DNA of 64,000 bases from Ptiloglossa arizonensis (lineage: Eukaryota; Arthropoda; Insecta; Hymenoptera; Colletidae), in assembly GCF_051014685.1 (NCBI RefSeq), contig NC_135058.1, positions 8,904,811-8,968,810 of the forward strand. The letters are read 5' to 3'. A model generated the notes under the pieces. The model made no database searches. It was not told where the DNA came from and worked only from the letters and a program-made list of their open reading frames with translations. Below are positions 24,060 to 36,159 of the stretch, in pieces (position 1 is the stretch's first letter; the number at the start of each line of letters is the position of its first letter). The translations under genes and the position numbers were made by a program.

Positions 24060-26420
24060 TGCGAGTTTCTTTTGTGAATGTATATCCGTACACTCGAGAT
24101 ATTTTTGACACGAGCGTATAGTCGAACGGAAGGACGTTTCAAGGTTAATCGCTCGAGGATACTCTGCTAAAAAGGACGCGAGTGGCAACCCTTGCATTTG
24201 CAGTTTTCGTTGTAACGTTCTTGCGTCATAAAAGCAACGTGGATGCATCTTTCGGCGGTCCTTTGTGCCGATGAAGAGATTACACGATATTGTAAAGTAG
24301 CCAAAAGGTGTATAGACAGGGTAGGTACTCGGTAACATCCAACGGTCACAATTCCTCTGCGGGAAGTTAACATACTCGTCGATAGTGGTACCTTGAGTAG
24401 ATAGACACGTTTGGCGTCAAGACTGGAAGATCGATATCGTTCCTATTAGAAAATGTCTCTTCGTCTTCGTCGACGTAGCACGCTCGACCGACTCTCTTAT
24501 AAAACGATACTCCGAAAACACGGTTACCTTGTAACACGGTGCAAATATTGCGACAGTCCTCTCCCGTGACACGGTTTCAACATTATCTAAAAGTTTCGTC
24601 GTAGGGAACCCTATAAAATTTGAAAATCAAACACAACCAAAAGTTCAACTTCAACTCCATACTTAATATCCTATTCGTATCAAAGAAATGACAATTCGTA
24701 TCAAACATTATATTGTCACAATTGCACAGTAATTTAAATCTCGTCGTTACTTTCTTTTTTTTTTTTGTTTTTTAATTTCGAAAACTCGGTTAGAACTCGA
24801 GCGTTACGTATCGATACCGTTCAGTAATCGTTGTTAACTCGATCAAATTGAACGATCTTCCTGTAACGCGAATGTTTCCATCGCATTGTTTAGGTTTCGT
24901 TCGACACGGTTTCGATGTAACACCGTACGAATTAATCGTGTTACACGAGAATCGAGTGTACCGCGAACCGTGTCCGTAACAGTTGGGAGAAAATCAATTG
25001 GCCGCTCAGGAACGTTTCTTCGAGCGTAAAGCTCGCCAGACGTTGCTCCAAATTTTCACACCGTGCCAAGCTTGTCGCTGCGAAGGAACGTGTATCCACA
25101 GATTCCCGCGGGGTGACGAGGCCGAACGATCGTGGTGGGGGTAATCTCGCTAGCCCCGAACGGCCAATTTTATACGTCTGGGCCCGATCCAAAGACGATA
25201 CCACGCCTGGAAGCGAACAAAACCGCGTAAAGAGCTGCTACGTGGCGGAGACTCGACCGATATGGAAGAATCGATGGCTGCTCGATATCTGGCGAGAATC
25301 AAGATCGATTTGAAAGCTCTTTGGCAACCAACGCGGAAATTTCACCGCTACGTTCGCGTATTATATCTCTGCGTATTATCCGCTCGTATTAACGAATCGA
25401 TCGTTTCCTTGCCAAGTTTTTTTTCATCGGTGTAAAACAAAAAGAAACCAGGCAACGTTTCTCTACTTTGCTCTTGAAATATTTAGAAAAGGTCACGAAT
25501 ATACATTTGGACAATTTTGAACCGAATTTAGGAATTGTTTTTTTCATATTGTGATTTATTAATTCTTTTACCAATCATGTTTGTAAAATCACTTACATTT
25601 CCGGTGAAGTGACTTTGCGATGATTTCTCGTCACGGTGGGCGACGAAAGAAGGTAAAAAGTTTGCAAGGTGATTACAAATTAGGGGGAGTTTCAATTCGG
25701 TCGATTTCTGACTTAAATTTACTACAAGAACGTTACAGTTCCGAGACGGTTGAAAAAAATTCCACAATTGCATTTGCTTGTTTGTTTTGCAAAAAAAAAA
25801 AAAAAAAAATGTTCAACTAACAATGAGCGGCGCGCCCCCGGGACAAGTACCGCGCACGTACCGCCCGTAAAAATTGAATTACGGAACAAATTTCCACCCG
25901 AGACCGCGTTTCAACTTCCGTTATCGTTATAACTGGCTCTAAACAAATAACAACTCGCTCAACGAATCGTGCTGTTTACGTTGCGTTGCGTACCAAACAA
26001 TCTGCACACGCGCAGCAAAAATTTCCCTACCGTGAAAGAAACGGTTACCGTGGAAACCGTACCTCCACCAGCCAGCGAATTGTGAAATTTCAAAACCACA
26101 CGGAAATTAATTTCGAACCGTGAGGTACGGTCCGTACGAAAATTCCGATAGGTCGTTGTCGCGATACTCTTATCGCCTTTATTCTCTCGATAAACATTCC
26201 CCCGTACGGGATCGGCCACGACGGGGTGAGCGAGCCCGGTACCGAAAATCAAAGGAGGATAACCCATAGCGCGTATGTAAATACACGTCGGCACGTATCC
26301 GCGCCGGTAAGTTCCTTTTATTCAGCGGTGGTGGCGGGCAGCGCGGCGCGCACCGTTTCCAAGCGATGCGAACCGAGCTGAAAACACCTGACACACTCAG
26401 GCACACGTGTATCGCGCACA
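24060..26420. other. gro: intron segment, unique sequence
   Basis: Mostly unique and AT-rich with a few homopolymer runs (A about 19 at 25791-25809). One copy of CAATTGGCCGCTCA is at 24995-25008. No exon or element was recognised. Confidence 0.5.
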
Positions 26421-26429
26421 ACAGACCCC

Positions 26430-26431
26430 TT

Positions 26432-26463
<32 letters not shown>

Positions 26464-26464
26464 C
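26430..26464. repeat. (CT)n microsatellite
   Basis: About 35 bases of CT with single-base interruptions. Confidence 0.9.
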
Positions 26465-26937
26465 TTTCCCTTTGACTGTCTCGCTCGTTCCGGCGGGCAC
26501 TCGTGCAGATTCGTCGATAAGAGGCGGCCGTGGCAGTTTAACCCGCCGAGCAATTAAGGCGATACGATCGGTGCTCTCGTGAAATAACGTCACACTGCGG
26601 AGCTGGATACGTGGATAAGTGCTACCCTCTGTGTGCTCGTCCGTCCCGTTTCCCCCCACTCCACCCTCCGTATCCCCACTTGAACTCGAGCCGTCTGTCC
26701 CTGTTCCCTGCGTGTCTCGTGTCTTCCGTCGCGCGGTTACGTCTCCCTCTCTCGTCGTTTCACCGACCGACCGTGCTTTCTCTACCGTCCTTTATCTATT
26801 ATGCTTCCAACTCGCGCGAATGCACGCGTACACACCGGGTCTCTCCCTGCATGTGTGTTTACACGCATGCTTTGCATCCCGTTTTCACGTGCGCGTACCG
26901 TAACGATTACGACCACGAGACACCGGCACGACCGTGA

Positions 26938-27018
26938 CTACGACGAGCTCGACGACGACGACGACGACGACGAGGACGAGAACGAGTACGACGACGCCCC
27001 AGCGACGACAACAACGAC
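26938..27018. repeat. (GAC)n/(AAC)n triplet repeat
   Basis: A near-perfect GAC run at about 26950-26972 grades into imperfect GAC/GAG and ACA triplets. It gives a poly-Asp plus-strand frame and a poly-Ser minus-strand frame; neither has a gene context. Confidence 0.88.
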
Positions 27019-27659
27019 CAGCTGTGTGCTACGATGCTTCGTCGGATCGCTGCTCGGCCGACTTAACTTAATAACATGCCACCGTCGCCGCCACCGACGC
27101 ATGCACTCGGTGTTGCCGAAGTAAATGTACCGTGGCGACCGGCCGTAAGGCCACAGCGTCGAGTTTTTCCCCTCCTGGTGGCTAATTAAAGTTAAACACA
27201 AATTACAGCCGGTCAGAAACGTTTCCGTGGCGGCGTTGCGTGCCCGTGAAGCCCCCTCCCCATCTTCCTTCGGAACTGTGAGCAACGCGAGCCTCGTATT
27301 CCCATTGATTGTGTACACGAACACCGCGCTTCTGAATAGCGTTTCCGAAGGAATTGTCGGGGGAATTGTTTTCTCTTATTTTTCTTTCTTTTTTCAAAGG
27401 TCTCGCGGAACCTTTCGAGCGATCCTTTTGTCCGACGTTGCATCGTTGCAATTTCCATGGAGGTGTATATACGACGCGCGGTCGTGTAATTCGCGACGCG
27501 ATCGGAAAATCGAACGATTGTCCGTGAAAAGGTGAACCGTGAGCGCGAAATGAAATTTTCCTTCTCAACGAATCGTTTCTCCTTCGTGATACTCGAGCGC
27601 GAAACTCGTATCCTCGAGGGTCAGTCGTTCGCGTTTTTTTTTTATATCTTTTCTAGCTT

Positions 27660-27710
27660 TTCAAAACCGGTTAACTTTCGCGCGCTCGGGTCGAAAGAGA
27701 CCCGACGTCC
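27660..27710. mobile_element. solo GGGTC-hairpin relic
   Basis: GGTTAACTTTCGCGCGCTC then GGGTCGAAAGAGACCC (27688-27703). It shares its core with the inverted-repeat element at 23.6-24.05 kb. The TTAA-containing start fits the end of a TTAA-inserting element, but only one end is visible. Confidence 0.35.
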
Positions 27711-28098
27711 TCGTAACATATTATTCTTCTATTGACGAAGCTGTTGTAATATATTCTATTGGGCCCTACTGTGTCTACTCAGTCGTGTTACATTGTACAT
27801 TTAAGTTTTTGAAATTTGTCAACGTAGAACCCTCGTATAACGATATAATGTTATACGAATCGTGTGAAGAGAATCTCAAATCTGGTAGAAACTAGGTACG
27901 AAACTTTCTTCAAAGTTTCATTTTTGTTCCAACGATACGAACAATATTGCCGCGACAAACGGAAATACACATTTCTCCAATTGGAGTAATTCGCATAAGT
28001 TGACGTACATAACCGTGAAATAAACGATGGTAAATGCACGGGTATAAAATTCCGTATCGAGGTTGCAAAGAGACGATAAACTTCATTGCGCGTAACGC

Positions 28099-28148
28099 GT
28101 AAACGTAAAAATTCGAAGATCGCGTAAACGTAAAAATTCGAAGATCGC
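28099..28148. repeat. 25-bp direct repeat
   Basis: Two perfect tandem copies of a 25-base unit starting GTAAACGTAAAAATTCG at 28099 and 28124. Confidence 0.93.
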
Positions 28149-28603
28149 GTTGTACGAGGGTTATCCGTACAGTGAAACGGAAGAACGTTTTAAATTTCAG
28201 GGTGGTATCGCGCACCGGCTTGTATACACGAAATTCGTATATAAATTGACGTTTAACGAGTCGTTCAATTTTTTAATTCCCCGAGCGATTTTATCATTTT
28301 TTTTTCCCCCCTTTGATACGCTAAACGTTCCTTGTTATCTTCCGCGTACGTTTCTCCTCCCGTCGATCCAATGTTTGCTTTATTCTTTGTAACGTGTACT
28401 TATCTTGAGAGCGACGATACGGAAGTCGTTTCTTTGTAATATTCAATCGCGTTGTACGCACGTAGGTACGGTAATAACTCGATAAAAACTGGGCCGGTTA
28501 TTAAGATAATGGGATCGATGGAAAGAAAATTATTCCAATGTCAGTATTTATGAATGCAAATGGGAGTAATGGGTTTCTACACGGATGCATTATAGTCGCA
28601 TCA

Positions 28604-28634
28604 AACTCAATTGGTCGCTCAAGGCCACTTCCCC
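28604..28634 (+). promoter_or_regulatory. CAATTGGYCGCTCA motif fused to FTZ-F1-type site, copy A
   Basis: 31 bases starting AACTCAATTGG and ending CACTTCCCC, with TCAAGGCCA at 28619-28627, which fits the FTZ-F1 consensus YCAAGGYCR. It matches the reverse complement of 30842-30872 at 30 of 31 positions. Confidence 0.5.
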
Positions 28635-29574
28635 TGTGAGTCACGCTCGCCTCGAATCTCGCTTTTGTGCGCGCGATACGTCGAGGATTGACTGTAATCC
28701 GACCTAACCCGACAACCGTATAAATAGCCCATGAGTAATATAATTTCGGTTCGATGTCTTTTTTTATTTTCTTTTCCAACGTGTCGTATTCAACGAAGGT
28801 GTAATTCTTTTTTCGACCACCGAAATAGAATCGTTGGAAAGAATTTCATTCAGGCACCTTCCAGTTCGTTCTATTCGACCTCGATTTCGTTCGAATCTGG
28901 TATCACAGTTCCCGTACGAAGAACGCGTGTATCGGAATGTCTCGTTAACCTCGAAACATTGAACACGCGAATCAACGAAGTCGCAATCCCGTTGCGACGA
29001 GCGAGAAAGATTGCCGTGGGTAACATCGTCGTTTGGAGAAAACGAGACGAAGGAAATGGACACCCCCTCTGACCGTTAAACAAAAGATAACAACGGGAGC
29101 GGAAAACGGGAAAGTTTGCAAGGAAGGAGAAGGAAAAAAAGAACGAAAGCAAAAAAAAAAAAAAAGAAAGAAGAAGAACAAAAAAAAAAAAGGAAACACA
29201 CGGAAACGGAACGAAGATTAAATGAACAGAAGCCAGAAGCGAACAAAGGACCAAAAGCAACACGGTTCGTCTGCTCTGAGTGAACCAGGTAATTACTGGT
29301 CGAATCTCCTCTGTCTTTCCCCACCTCTGACGCCTATCTTTTCCAGCCCCCGTCGTCCTGTTCCCGTTGAGAGTTGCCGCGAAAAAGCAGCAGGAGATAA
29401 AAGCGCCACGAGAAAACTCCGGGGCCGGGCTACGCCAATGGGGCGCGGTACTTTAGCGACACAAAGGAAGCTCAAATATCGGCCAACTGTCGTAGCCCGG
29501 TGCCACCCATCCCCTCAAACGACCTCTCTCTTTCACTGTCCGTTTCATACCTTTTCTTGCTCGAACAGCAGAGA

Positions 29575-29580
29575 GAGAAG

Positions 29581-29624
<44 letters not shown>

Positions 29625-29690
29625 TAGGGGAGATCAGACACAGAGAGGAGAGAGAGCGAGAGAAAGAGAGTGAGAGAGGGGGAAGCAGAG
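29575..29690. repeat. GA-rich microsatellite
   Basis: A purine-rich block with a pure GA core of about 30 bases. The Arg/Glu-rich frames in it are artefacts. Confidence 0.9.
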
Positions 29691-30242
29691 GGTGACGGGG
29701 CGTTTCAACAAAAGCACGGCACTACAAAAGCTCTACGATAATAGGAAGCACGGCAAGAACCACCCTGGTAGTTCGGCCACCTAATCTGTTACAGTCATAA
29801 ACCCCATTTTTGCCCCTCCGTCGCCGTCCTTTTACGAGTACCCAAAACCACCCCTATGTTGCAACACATGCACGCGTACACGGACACGTGCTAGCGAACG
29901 AACCAACGAACGAACGCGCGCAGTTATCCTTCTGTGAAGTCGAATTTTTTCCGAGATTGGTTCTACCGACAGCCACGTCAGTCATCCCCTTTCGACAAAG
30001 AAATTACTCGACCGTTCTTTCCTTTTCTTCGAAACGAAACGTTCCGCGATATTTCTACCTACTCCGATATCCATTAACCCTCTCGACGTTCATCCAACGC
30101 GAATCTTCTTTTATTTTGTTTTTACCGTCGAGTTGTTGTTTCGTTTTATTTTCGGACAGAGGATTATTTTGCAACGCGACCGTTACGTTTTTTGGGGAGT
30201 TCGAGAAGTGTCACTTGGAGATTTACGATAAATTTTTTACGT

Positions 30243-30530
30243 AAACGAATGTTCCAAGACGGTCGTGTACGTAGAAGAATGTTTCAAGGTAGATTATGTA
30301 CGTAGAAGAATGTTTCAAAGTAGATTATGTACGTAGAAGAATGTTTCAAAGTAGATTATGTACATACAATGTTTCAAAGCAGATTGTATACATAGAAGAA
30401 TGTTTCAAAGCAGATCATATACAGAAGAATGTTTCAAGGCAGATCATACGCAACATAAATCGTATCAAGCTAGATTACACGTACAGAGGAAAACTACATT
30501 TTCCAAAGTAGATCGCGCGTACAGAATTTG
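30243..30530. repeat. 31-bp minisatellite, about nine units
   Basis: Units of the type GTAGAAGAATGTTTCAA followed by AGTAGATTATGTAC, with GAAGAAT starts at 30274, 30305 and 30336 exactly 31 bases apart. Later units vary and shorten, and the last two are strongly diverged. Confidence 0.92.
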
Positions 30531-30678
30531 ATTTCCAAGCTACGAATTATATCCCACGCCGGGTATCAACGTTGTAATCCTCGCGATAAACACATTTCGC
30601 ACGCACTTTCCACAAAACGCGGTAAAAACGCGTAAAGCAACGCGTCCACGGAACGATACTTGATCCCGCTGTGCAAAC

Positions 30679-30709
30679 AACTCAGCTGGCCGCTCAAGGT
30701 CACGAGAGG
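30679..30709 (+). promoter_or_regulatory. motif copy B with perfect FTZ-F1-type site
   Basis: AACTCAGCTGGCCGCTCAAGG followed by TCACGAG; TCAAGGTCA at 30694-30702 fits the FTZ-F1 consensus. It keeps the CGCTCA block but has CAGCTGG in place of CAATTGG. Confidence 0.5.
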
Positions 30710-30841
30710 TTATCCCCACCCCTACTTCCCGCTTATTCCCACACCAACCCGTCGCGCTCTCTGTCCCTCGAACGGAAAAGCAAGCTAGCATGACCAGCCA
30801 CCTCGTAAAAGGAAGTGCCGCGTCTGACATGATTTACAGTC

Positions 30842-30872
30842 GGGGAAGTGGCCTTGAGCGGCCAATTGAGTT
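30842..30872 (-). promoter_or_regulatory. motif copy C, minus strand
   Basis: On the minus strand this reads AACTCAATTGGCCGCTC then AAGGCCACTTCCCC, with TCAAGGCCA at 30857-30849. It is an inverted copy of 28604-28634. Confidence 0.5.
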
Positions 30873-31685
30873 AAATCCGACTCCACACCGTCGGAGTTGA
30901 ATTTTCCTCGCGCGTCGACGGTGGTTGGTTGGCGAATCACCGTGATATTATACACCGGTTACGATTCTACCCAACTCGGTTAAAATTCACCGGATCGTAA
31001 CCGACGTTTCTCGGTCAAAAGGCAGAGGTAGTCCTGGTGAAAAAAACGCAAAAAAGAATCTCTCTTCCAATTCGCTTCTCGACTCTTCTCCCTTCTCCTC
31101 CTCCTTCTCCTTCTCCGTAATATCGCGCAACACAAGCTCGGGCCTCGTGTTTCATCTCGGTGACCTTTAAGAGCCGACACAATGTTTCGAGGCAACTTTG
31201 CACAAGGGTTGACTGCGCCAGGGGTGAATATGTTACAATTACTGGCAAACCGAACGAGCCAGGGGTGGGGAGGGATTTTGAATGGGTCCGGGTCGCCCTT
31301 CGATCCCTGACACTTAGGAACAATGTCACCCTACCTGATCTCCTGGGGCCGATAGCCGCTTTTCTTTTCTCTCTTTTTTCCCGTTCTCCGGGACGTCGAC
31401 AGGGGGCAATGGGGATCGACAGGACGGACGGACGGTCGGTCACGTCGAAATGAAATTTCTCGAGCAGGATGGCCGGGCCGCACAGCTCTTACCGCCACTT
31501 CCTTGCTCGGTTCACGATAATCTCGTTATCCGACATTATAGGGTGGAACCGTGAGCGTTACCCACCCTCACCCCCGACCACCTTCTCGTCCCCTTTGGTC
31601 GCGAGGGTGCGCACGGGGCAATGAAATTCGAGCACACGGCGAAATCACTCGAGAGCATCTAAATTGCGATTCTAATCGGGTGAGC

Positions 31686-31720
31686 CATGTGTGTGCACGC
31701 GCGCGTGCACGCGTGTGTGT
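31686..31720. repeat. 35-bp alternating purine-pyrimidine tract
   Basis: Strict alternation of purine and pyrimidine made of GT/CA and CG steps. Such sequence can adopt Z-DNA under supercoiling. Confidence 0.9.
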
Positions 31721-32312
31721 CTACGCGCTCAATGATTTGTTTCGCCGGCCGTGAACGCGGGGATTTATGCGAATCACCGGGCACGATTTGTCGGGGAGCG
31801 ATCACGATCGAAACAACGCGAACAACTCTTTTTTCACGGAGTTCCTCGACCGTCGAGTACCTCTTTTCGTGTTTTAAGATCGTTTCGGGGGACGACTTTC
31901 GACAAATTTTCGTCATCGATCCAGCAAACGGACGAAACGAGGTAGAAGGAACATCGATACGGTGTCCCGTGAAACATCGATGCCGATTTCGGGCGTTACG
32001 AATACCGAAAACGAGCCAAATGGAAGTGTCCTCGATAAAAGGTCAATCCGCCCGGTTTAATATCGAGGTACTCGCGAAAATCACACTTTCGAGACGCGAG
32101 GTACGTTCGATCTCGTCGCGGTGGCTGGCTACGTTGCGAACAATTGCAAAACCGGTCCGATTTTACGAAAATACAACGCGTTCGTAAATTCCATCGTTGC
32201 GAGACCGCGCACGTATTTGTAATTTCGAGAAACGACCAAGTGCCAATTATCGTTCGCTCGAGTTGTGTATTATTCATCGCCTGCTACGGTTTTAATAACT
32301 CGTCCATTACAC

Positions 32313-32351
32313 TGGGGAGGGGTGAAGAGGTGGAGGGGTGGGGTGAGGGGA
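32313..32351 (+). other. G-rich, G-quadruplex-compatible tract
   Basis: At least four runs of four G within 39 bases on the plus strand, with loops of one to several bases. It lies in otherwise ordinary intron sequence. Confidence 0.7.
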
Positions 32352-33389
32352 GAAAAAGGAAAAACGGTAGTTGGAAAAGTGCTCCAAATGGCGTTTAGCC
32401 AGCATCCTCCGACATTCCAACGGCAACGAAGACGTTTTCAACCGTAAGAAAAACTTGAATCGTGAAAGCTTAAAGCTCGTGTATGTATTCAGGGAAACAT
32501 TCCAACGTACCGTAGATAGAGATACGTTACTGCGCACGCACACACCGGGACCAGAAGAAGAAAAAAAAAATAGAAAAAAGAAAGGAAGAAATGTGGAACG
32601 AATTGAAATTATGCAAGTTCCCATTCCCGTTGAAAGAAGGAAGTAAAATCGCCTTTAATTGTTTTTCTATGTCCCAGGCCAGCCGTTAACCTGTTCCTCG
32701 GGGCTATGATTGCTACAGGTCGAACGGAACGAGATAAATGTAGGAGCGTGACAAGGAAGATAGGGAGAAAAGTCTTTCGTGTCTCCTGGATGTCGAGCCA
32801 TTATCGGAGCTATCTCTCGACAACGGTCGACCGAGGGTTTTTAAGAGCGTAGCTGCCTTTATCTGCGAACAAGCTGCAGCTAATGTAGCTACGCGACGAG
32901 GTCTCGACGACCCGACTACTTTTTCTTTTTCTTTTTTTTTCTTTTTCTTTCTTTTCTCTTTTCTTTCCCTTTTTTCTTCTTATTATTATCTCCGAGTTGA
33001 CTTCGTAGTCCCTCGAGGCAACGCGAAGTGTCCAAGAATGGGAAGAGAGAGAGAGAGAGATGGAGGGAGAGAAAAAAAAAAGAAGACACCAGATACATCT
33101 TGTTGCCATGGCGTGGACAACGAGGGTCGGGGAAGTTTAGGATCCACGGAAAAAACACCAGACACGGCCATATGCCGAGCTGGGTTTCCATTGCACGGGA
33201 CGGTTGTTGCTCCCTTTCACCGACTTCTAAATTAACGATCGACGGACACCGAGGAACAGGAACAACGATTGTTTCTCCGCGATTAAACGACACGATTTTA
33301 AAATTCGAAAAATAGCCCGTTGCAACGATTTTAATGCGTTCGATTCTTTGAACGATTTCGTCTGCTCGTAAGTAAATGGCACGAGTTTA

Positions 33390-33760
33390 CACGATCTTGA
33401 AATATGTTAACGCAAAATAGAGGAATGGGTTTCGATTTTGGTACTTTTGTATATTTGGTTCACTGTTTTTTTTATGCTGGCACGGTCTTGAAATTGTTTA
33501 TGAAAATAGAGAATTGTGTACTGATTTTGATACTTTTGTATATTTGATTCACTGTTTTTTTTATGCTGGCACGGTCTTGAAATTGTTTATGAAAATAAGG
33601 AACTGTGTACCGATTTTGATACTTTTGTATATCTGGATCACTGTTTTTTTTATGCTGGCACGGTCTTAAAATTGTTCATGAAAATAAGGAACTGTGTACC
33701 GATTTTAATACTTTTGTATATTTGGTTCACTGTTTTTTTATAGTCGAATGACACGAATTG
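33390..33760. repeat. 89-bp minisatellite, about four units
   Basis: ATGCTGGCACGGTCTTRA starts at 33474, 33563 and 33652, exactly 89 bases apart. Each unit runs through GTGTAC/TGATTTTGATACTTTTG and CACTG plus a T run. The outer copies are partial. Confidence 0.93.
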
Positions 33761-34099
33761 GCGCGATGTTAAAATTACAGCGTTACAAAAGTAAAATAAG
33801 TTGCCCATTTTTAACGTTTTTAATCTTTGGACAAGTGTGCTCCAAAACGGGGCACGCGAAAGAAAACGTTACATTAAACATCCCTTTCTATCGATACATC
33901 GATCGTCGATGTTTTACAACCGTAGGAATGTACTTTTCTTTTAACATTTTAAACATACCACTTATCCGGGGCGTAGATACGTCTTTATTTTTTTGTTATA
34001 CTCGGATCGGAACGGTAATCTTTCGGTTGAAAGATTCTCACGTTCAACACTCGCTACAAGACAGACGTAATTAGGTATTGATAGTATTATGGGTGCTCG

Positions 34100-35080
34100 A
34101 GAGAGAGAGAGCCGAGTTCAAGATACACATAAATGTTTGTATAAGTGGGTTCAACGCGTGTAGTACTTCGAGTGGAATGCGATGCGTCAGCAATTTTTAG
34201 CTCAAGGCGATGTTGTGCGTTATGCGCGTGCTTTTAAATGGGTTCGACACGCGATATCGCGACGTCGTTGTAATTCGATTCTTTTCCTCTTTTTGCTTTT
34301 TTCATTCGCAGGTGCATACGTCGAAGGCGTTCAATTCGTAATTCGATTTACAACCGATGGAATACGGAAAACGGTGCAACATTCCCAAAATTACGGAATC
34401 GTCGCGCGATCCGACAATTTGTACATAATTTTCAAAAGTAAATTTCTTCGTCTACGATGTAAAAAAAAAATAAATAAATAAAAAGATAAAATAAAAAATC
34501 TACGGTTCGTCGTTTCCCTGAAACGGCGAGAGACAGAACAGACCGACCGGGAATAACCCGCGACACCAAAGCGCGGCTAATTAATTTTGAACGAAACGGG
34601 AATTTTCGTCGATTAAAATTTAGTTCGATTACACGGGCCGAGTACCCGTCGACTCGTTAAAAATTCGATTAAAAACGATCGAACCTCTCCCTAATTCGTG
34701 CGACTACGCGATAAACATCCGCGCGAACAATCGCGTGGTCGTTCCATCGGTTGAAAAATGCTTCGAACGTATCGGGATTTCGTTCGGTACTCCGTCGCGC
34801 GTTGTTCGAAACCTGCGCTGCTCGAAAGCGATCGTTGGGTTACGTTTTCGCGCGGCTCGTTTCCATTCGCGTTATCGATATCTTATCGATGTATATAACC
34901 GTGGCGCATCCGTGGACGTAACACGGTGTCCGTACCCGGTAACGCAACGGGTAAACGGAGATACACGGAAAGGATGCCGTTCGTAACAGACTCGCGCTCG
35001 ACTTCGTTGATACATGGTGCTTGTATTTCTGCAACGGAATTCTCGGTGCACAGTTCCTGTCCCCTCTCCCGCTCACGCTC
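34100..35080. other. gro: intron segment, unique sequence
   Basis: Unique, moderately AT-rich sequence up to 34.7 kb and CpG-rich beyond. No exon or element recognised. Confidence 0.5.
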
Positions 35081-35085
35081 GCTCG

Positions 35086-35120
35086 CTCGCTCGCTTGCTC
35101 GCTTGCTCGGTGGCTCGGTG
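35086..35120. repeat. (GCTC)n microsatellite
   Basis: CTCG/CTTG repeats over about 35 bases. It is followed 165 bases later by a G-rich tract at 35283-35310. Confidence 0.88.
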
Positions 35121-35282
35121 GCGCGCGCGTTTCTCTGCTCTTCGAAAAGTCAACGGAGCGTGCGCACGGGTCCCTTGTAACGCCGGTAGCGAATACCGAT
35201 ATTCGCTCGAGCGACTATGAAACTGGCTGGCGGAATCGTATTGTGCCGGTGCAATCTTCCCTTCTTCGGCCGGGCGAAGGAG

Positions 35283-35310
35283 TGGGGCGGGGTGGGCGGG
35301 AGGTGGGGGG
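35283..35310 (+). other. strong G-quadruplex-compatible tract
   Basis: Runs of GGGG, GGGG, GGG, GGG and GGGGGG separated by one to four bases on the plus strand, in a CpG-rich part of the intron. Confidence 0.8.
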
Positions 35311-36014
35311 AGAGGCACGTACGCGGCAGGAATCACTTCATTCGCCCGTGCGCGATGTGCGCGCCACGCACAAAGCGGCGCGTTAGCGTCACGCGCAGGT
35401 GTGTACTTACACGCTGCCGGCTACACGTTCGCGAGTACTACCCACCGTGGCATTAATCGCGCGTGCGCGAGCTTACGGAATCTTTCGCGATGCCACCGCG
35501 AGGCGACGAGTGAATCGCTAACGGTAATTGTGTTTCTCTTGCAACTGCGATCGCTCCTCGCTGATTCCCGCCCGACGCTTGGGAATTCTGTTTGTAACAA
35601 TTAGCTACGCGGCTCGGGCATCCGAGCTCGCGCCGACGGCTCGCTACCGGTTCGAACTGGATTCGCGACCGATCCCCGTTCCTCGAACGACGTTCTTTGA
35701 TGGGTTTTTTTTTTCTTTCGTTTCTTCGCGTCGCGGTACTCGCGCCGTCACCGGTCGTTTCGGTAGACGGTGCGGCGCGGCCCCCTCGAACAATATTTTT
35801 ATCAACGGTGTAGCACTTTTTTTTTTTCTTTTCTTTTTTTCACCGTAGATGTTTATCGAGGATCGTATACGTACAGGATGGAACACTTAACTCGAGTAAC
35901 TGGATTGGTTTCGTAACCGTTGAATGTAACGACATTTTTTTATCATGGATTTTGAGAGATCTTGTAAGCGATGATATTTAATTTTTTGCACGTCTTCTTT
36001 TTACGTATCTTTTT

Positions 36015-36146
36015 AGGGTCACCTTCGACTTTCTTATGCAGCGTCTATAATTTGTTTTTGTCTGTCAGCAGGTATCGAATTCAACGAGCTAAAAACAAAT
36101 ATTTTGTTTTTCTTTAGGCGAGATAGAAAAAGTAGGTGGTGACCTC
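36015..36146. mobile_element. small palindromic element, MITE-like
   Basis: AGGGTCACC..GACTTT at 36015-36032 is inverted at 36127-36146 (AAAAAGT..GGTGACCT). Inside is a perfect hairpin AAAAACAAA-TAT-TTTGTTTTT at 36091-36111. The total of about 132 bases is typical of a short MITE. No clear target-site duplication was found, so this is tentative. Confidence 0.35.
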
Positions 36147-36159
36147 GGAAACTTTAACA

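Noticed and set aside
28604..30872. The inverted 31-bp copies as terminal repeats of one 2.3-kb transposon
   Set aside because: A related copy lies inside in direct orientation, there is no transposase frame or target duplication, and the shared stretch stops abruptly on both sides.
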